A stretch of 64,000 nucleotides of DNA, taken from the NCBI GenBank assembly GCA_030867875.1, contig JAOWCC010000263.1:248001-312000 (forward strand), given 5' to 3'. The notes beneath the pieces were generated by a model. It ran no database searches. It was given only the letters and a program-made list of their open reading frames with translations, and was not told the origin of the DNA. A program made the position numbers and the translations under genes. This stretch comes from Actinernus sp. WN-2022 (lineage: Eukaryota; Cnidaria; Anthozoa; Actiniaria; Actinernidae). This document shows positions 61,801 through 64,000 of the stretch, piece after piece; within the stretch, counting starts at the first letter, position 1, and every line of letters begins with the position of its first letter.

Positions 61801-64000
61801 AAATCTCAGATTTTTTGCCTACCCGGTCTGGTCCAAAAAATCCAGATTGGACCATTTTTGAAGATGTTGATATTTTCTTTAATTCTTTCTCCAACTTAAT
61901 CCATTGATGTTCTGAAGCTAGCAGGAGATTGTTTGAGATCATTTTGAAACATATTGAGTGGTCTTTAGTTTTTGTCAGAAATCCAGATTGGACCATTTTT
62001 GAAGATGTTGATATTTTCTTTAATTCTTTCTCCAACTTAATCCATTGATGTTCTGAAGCTAGCAGGAGATTGTTTCAGATCATGTTGAAGCATATTGAGT
62101 GGTCTTTAGTTTTTGTCAGAAATCCAGATTGGACCATTTTTGAAGATGTTGATATTTTCTTTAATTCTTTCTCCAACTTAATCCATTGATGTTCTGAAGC
62201 TAGCAGGAGATTGTTTGAGATCATTTTGAAACATATTGAGTGGTTTTTAGTTTTTGTCAGAAATCTCAGATTTTTTGCCTGCCCGGTCTGGTCCAAAAAA
62301 TCCAGATTGGACCATTTTTGAAGATGTTGATATTTTCTTTAATTCTTTCTCCAACTTAATCCATTGATGTTCTGAAGCTAGCAGGAGATTGTTTCAGATC
62401 ATGTTGAAGCATATTGAGTGGTCTTTAGTTTTTGTCAGAAATCCAGATTGGACCAATTTTGAAGATGTTGATATTTTCTTTAATTCTTTCTCCAACTTAA
62501 TCCATTGATGTTCTGAAGCTAGCAGGAGATTGTTTCAGATCATGTTGAAGCATATTGAGTGGTCTTTAGTTTTTGTCAGAAATCCAGATTGGACCAATTT
62601 TGAAGATGTTGATATTTTCTTTAATTCTTTCTCCAACTTAATCCATTGATGTTCTGAAGCTAGCAGGAGATTGTTTCAGATCATGTTGAAGCATATTGAG
62701 TGGTCTTTAGTTTTTGTCAGAAATCCAGATTGGACCAATTTTGAAGATGTTGATATTTTCTTTAATTCTTTCTCCAACTTAATCCATTGATGTTCTGAAG
62801 CTAGCAGGAGATTGTTTCAGATCATGTTGAAGCATATTGAGTGGTCTTTAGTTTTTGTCAGAAATCCAGACTGGACCATTTTTGAAGATGTTGATATTTT
62901 CTTTAATTCTTTCTCCAACTTAATCCATTGATGTTCTGAAGCTAGCAGGAGATTGTTTGAGATCATTTTGAAACATATTGAGTGGTTTTTAGTTTTTGTC
63001 AGAAATCTCAGATTTTTTGCCTGCCCGGTCTGGTCCAAAAAATCCAGATTGGACCATTTTTGAAGATGTTGATATTTTCTTTAATTCTTTCTCCAACTTA
63101 ATCCATTGATGTTCTGAAGCTAGCAGGAGATTGTTTCAGATCATGTTGAAGCATATTGAGTGGTCTTTAGTTTTTGTCAGAAATCCAGATTGGACCATTT
63201 TTGAAGATGTTGATATTTTCTTTAATTCTTTCTCCAACTTAATCCATTGATGTTCTGAAGCTAGCAGGAGATTGTTTGAGATCATTTTGAAACATATTGA
63301 GTGGTTTTTAGTTTTTGTCAGAAATCTCAGATTTTTTGCCTGCCCGGTCTGGTCCAAAAAATCCAGATTGGACCATTTTTGAAGATGTTGATATTTTCTT
63401 TAATTCTTTCTCCAACTTAATCCATTGATGTTCTGAAGCTAGCAGGAGATTGTTTCAGATCATGTTGAAGCATATTGAGTGGTCTTTAGTTTTTGTCAGA
63501 AATCCAGATTGGACCAATTTTGAAGATGTTGATATTTTCTTTAATTCTTTCTCCAACTTAATCCATTGATGTTCTGACGCTAGCAGGAGATTGTTTGAGA
63601 TCATTTTGAAACATATTGAGTGGTTTTTAGTTTTTGTCAGAAATCTCAGATTTTTTGCCTACCCGGTCTGGTCCAAAAAATCCAGATTGGACCATTTTTG
63701 AAGATGTTGATATTTTCTTTAATTCTTTCTCCAACTTAATCCATTGATGTTCTGAAGCTAGCAGGAGATTGTTTGAGATCATTTTGAAACATATTGAGTG
63801 GTTTTTAGTTTTTGTCAGAAATCTCAGATTTTTTGCCTGCCCGGTCTGGTCCAAAAAATCCAGATTGGACCATTTTTGAAGATGTTGATATTTTCTTTAA
63901 TTCTTTCTCCAACTTAATCCATTGATGTTCTGAAGCTAGCAGGAGATTGTTTCAGATCATGTTGAAGCATATTGAGTGGTCTTTAGTTTTTGTCAGAAAT
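55871..64000 (+). repeat. Cassette-free L/S array to the window end
   Basis: Plain satellite, no gene; indel-rich to 58890, clean after it. From 58891 it follows 46633 at a shift of 12258, then from about 61.1 kb at 11123, one 1135-bp repeat fewer. Three consecutive S units with CCAATTTTGAAG (about 62455, 62596 and 62737) precede a CCAGACTGG unit near 62868, an order also seen at 51340-51760. Confidence 0.85.

Larger units (their letters stand above)
1..64000 (+). repeat. Satellite DNA array filling the window
   Basis: The whole window is a head-to-tail array of one satellite family; I found no inverted copy of a unit. Units begin, by my choice of phase, at CCAGATTGGACC and occur as 178-bp (L), 141-bp (S) and 417-bp (cassette) forms. 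One L unit counts to about 34% G+C. Nearly every unit carries GCTAGC (an NheI site), lost only in variants with AGCCAGC, AGCTAGT or CTAGGAG. L and S units alternate in many places, giving a 319-bp dimer. No family name is recognised. The array runs off both window edges. Large tandem arrays with higher-order structure are typical of eukaryotic heterochromatin; a centromeric role is possible but not shown. Confidence 0.97.

Noticed and set aside
1..64000. CRISPR array
   Set aside because: The repeats are long, contiguous and without unique spacers, and no cas-like genes are present.
1..64000. tRNA, rRNA, telomere repeats or riboswitches
   Set aside because: No cloverleaf with expected conserved bases, no rRNA-like segment and no short G-rich telomere tandem was seen; all sequence is explained by the satellite and the cassette.

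Overview
The window is one uninterrupted satellite-DNA array. I see no conventional gene, RNA gene, transposon or origin. Every part is built from one AT-rich repeat family (about 34% G+C, counted on one 178-bp unit) in head-to-tail order. Long tandem arrays with higher-order structure and an exon-like insert with splice-like signals point to a eukaryotic nuclear genome, probably a heterochromatic or centromere-like region. I do not recognise the family and cannot name the organism.

Three unit lengths share one core. L units are 178 bp. S units are 141 bp and lack a 37-bp segment at the 3' end. Cassette units are 417 bp, and in them a 244-bp non-satellite segment takes the place of the last few bases of the L-specific segment. 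Repeat distances I measured resolve into sums of these lengths: 319 = L+S, 736 = cassette+L+S, 957 = 3L+3S, 1135 = 4L+3S, 1374 = cassette+957, 1969 = 2 cassettes+1135.

Layout: 1-3659, four cassettes (the first cut by the window edge); 3660-19254, cassette-free L/S array; 19255-26958, eight cassettes; 26959-35068, cassette-free; 35069-43508, nine cassettes; 43509-55625, cassette-free; 55626-55870, one isolated cassette; 55871-64000, cassette-free. Cassettes come in two types (Y and F) that mostly alternate at 736 bp. On top of this, 10263-27033 is tandemly duplicated as 27034-42847, with one 957-bp higher-order repeat fewer in the second copy. A second repetition of about 12.4 kb begins near 55.5 kb.

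The cassette is the most interesting element. It has higher G+C than the satellite and holds a 34-codon open segment that could be a 102-bp phase-0 exon. This ends at a good 5' splice-site match, and a second such match lies 42 bp downstream in a small internal duplication. I read it as a possible captured host-gene exon amplified with the satellite. The ORF runs on into satellite sequence and stops there, so I do not call it a working gene.

The stretch 50464-58890 carries many one- or two-base indels, while the rest of the array has almost none. This looks like unpolished long-read sequence, so fine structure there should not be trusted.
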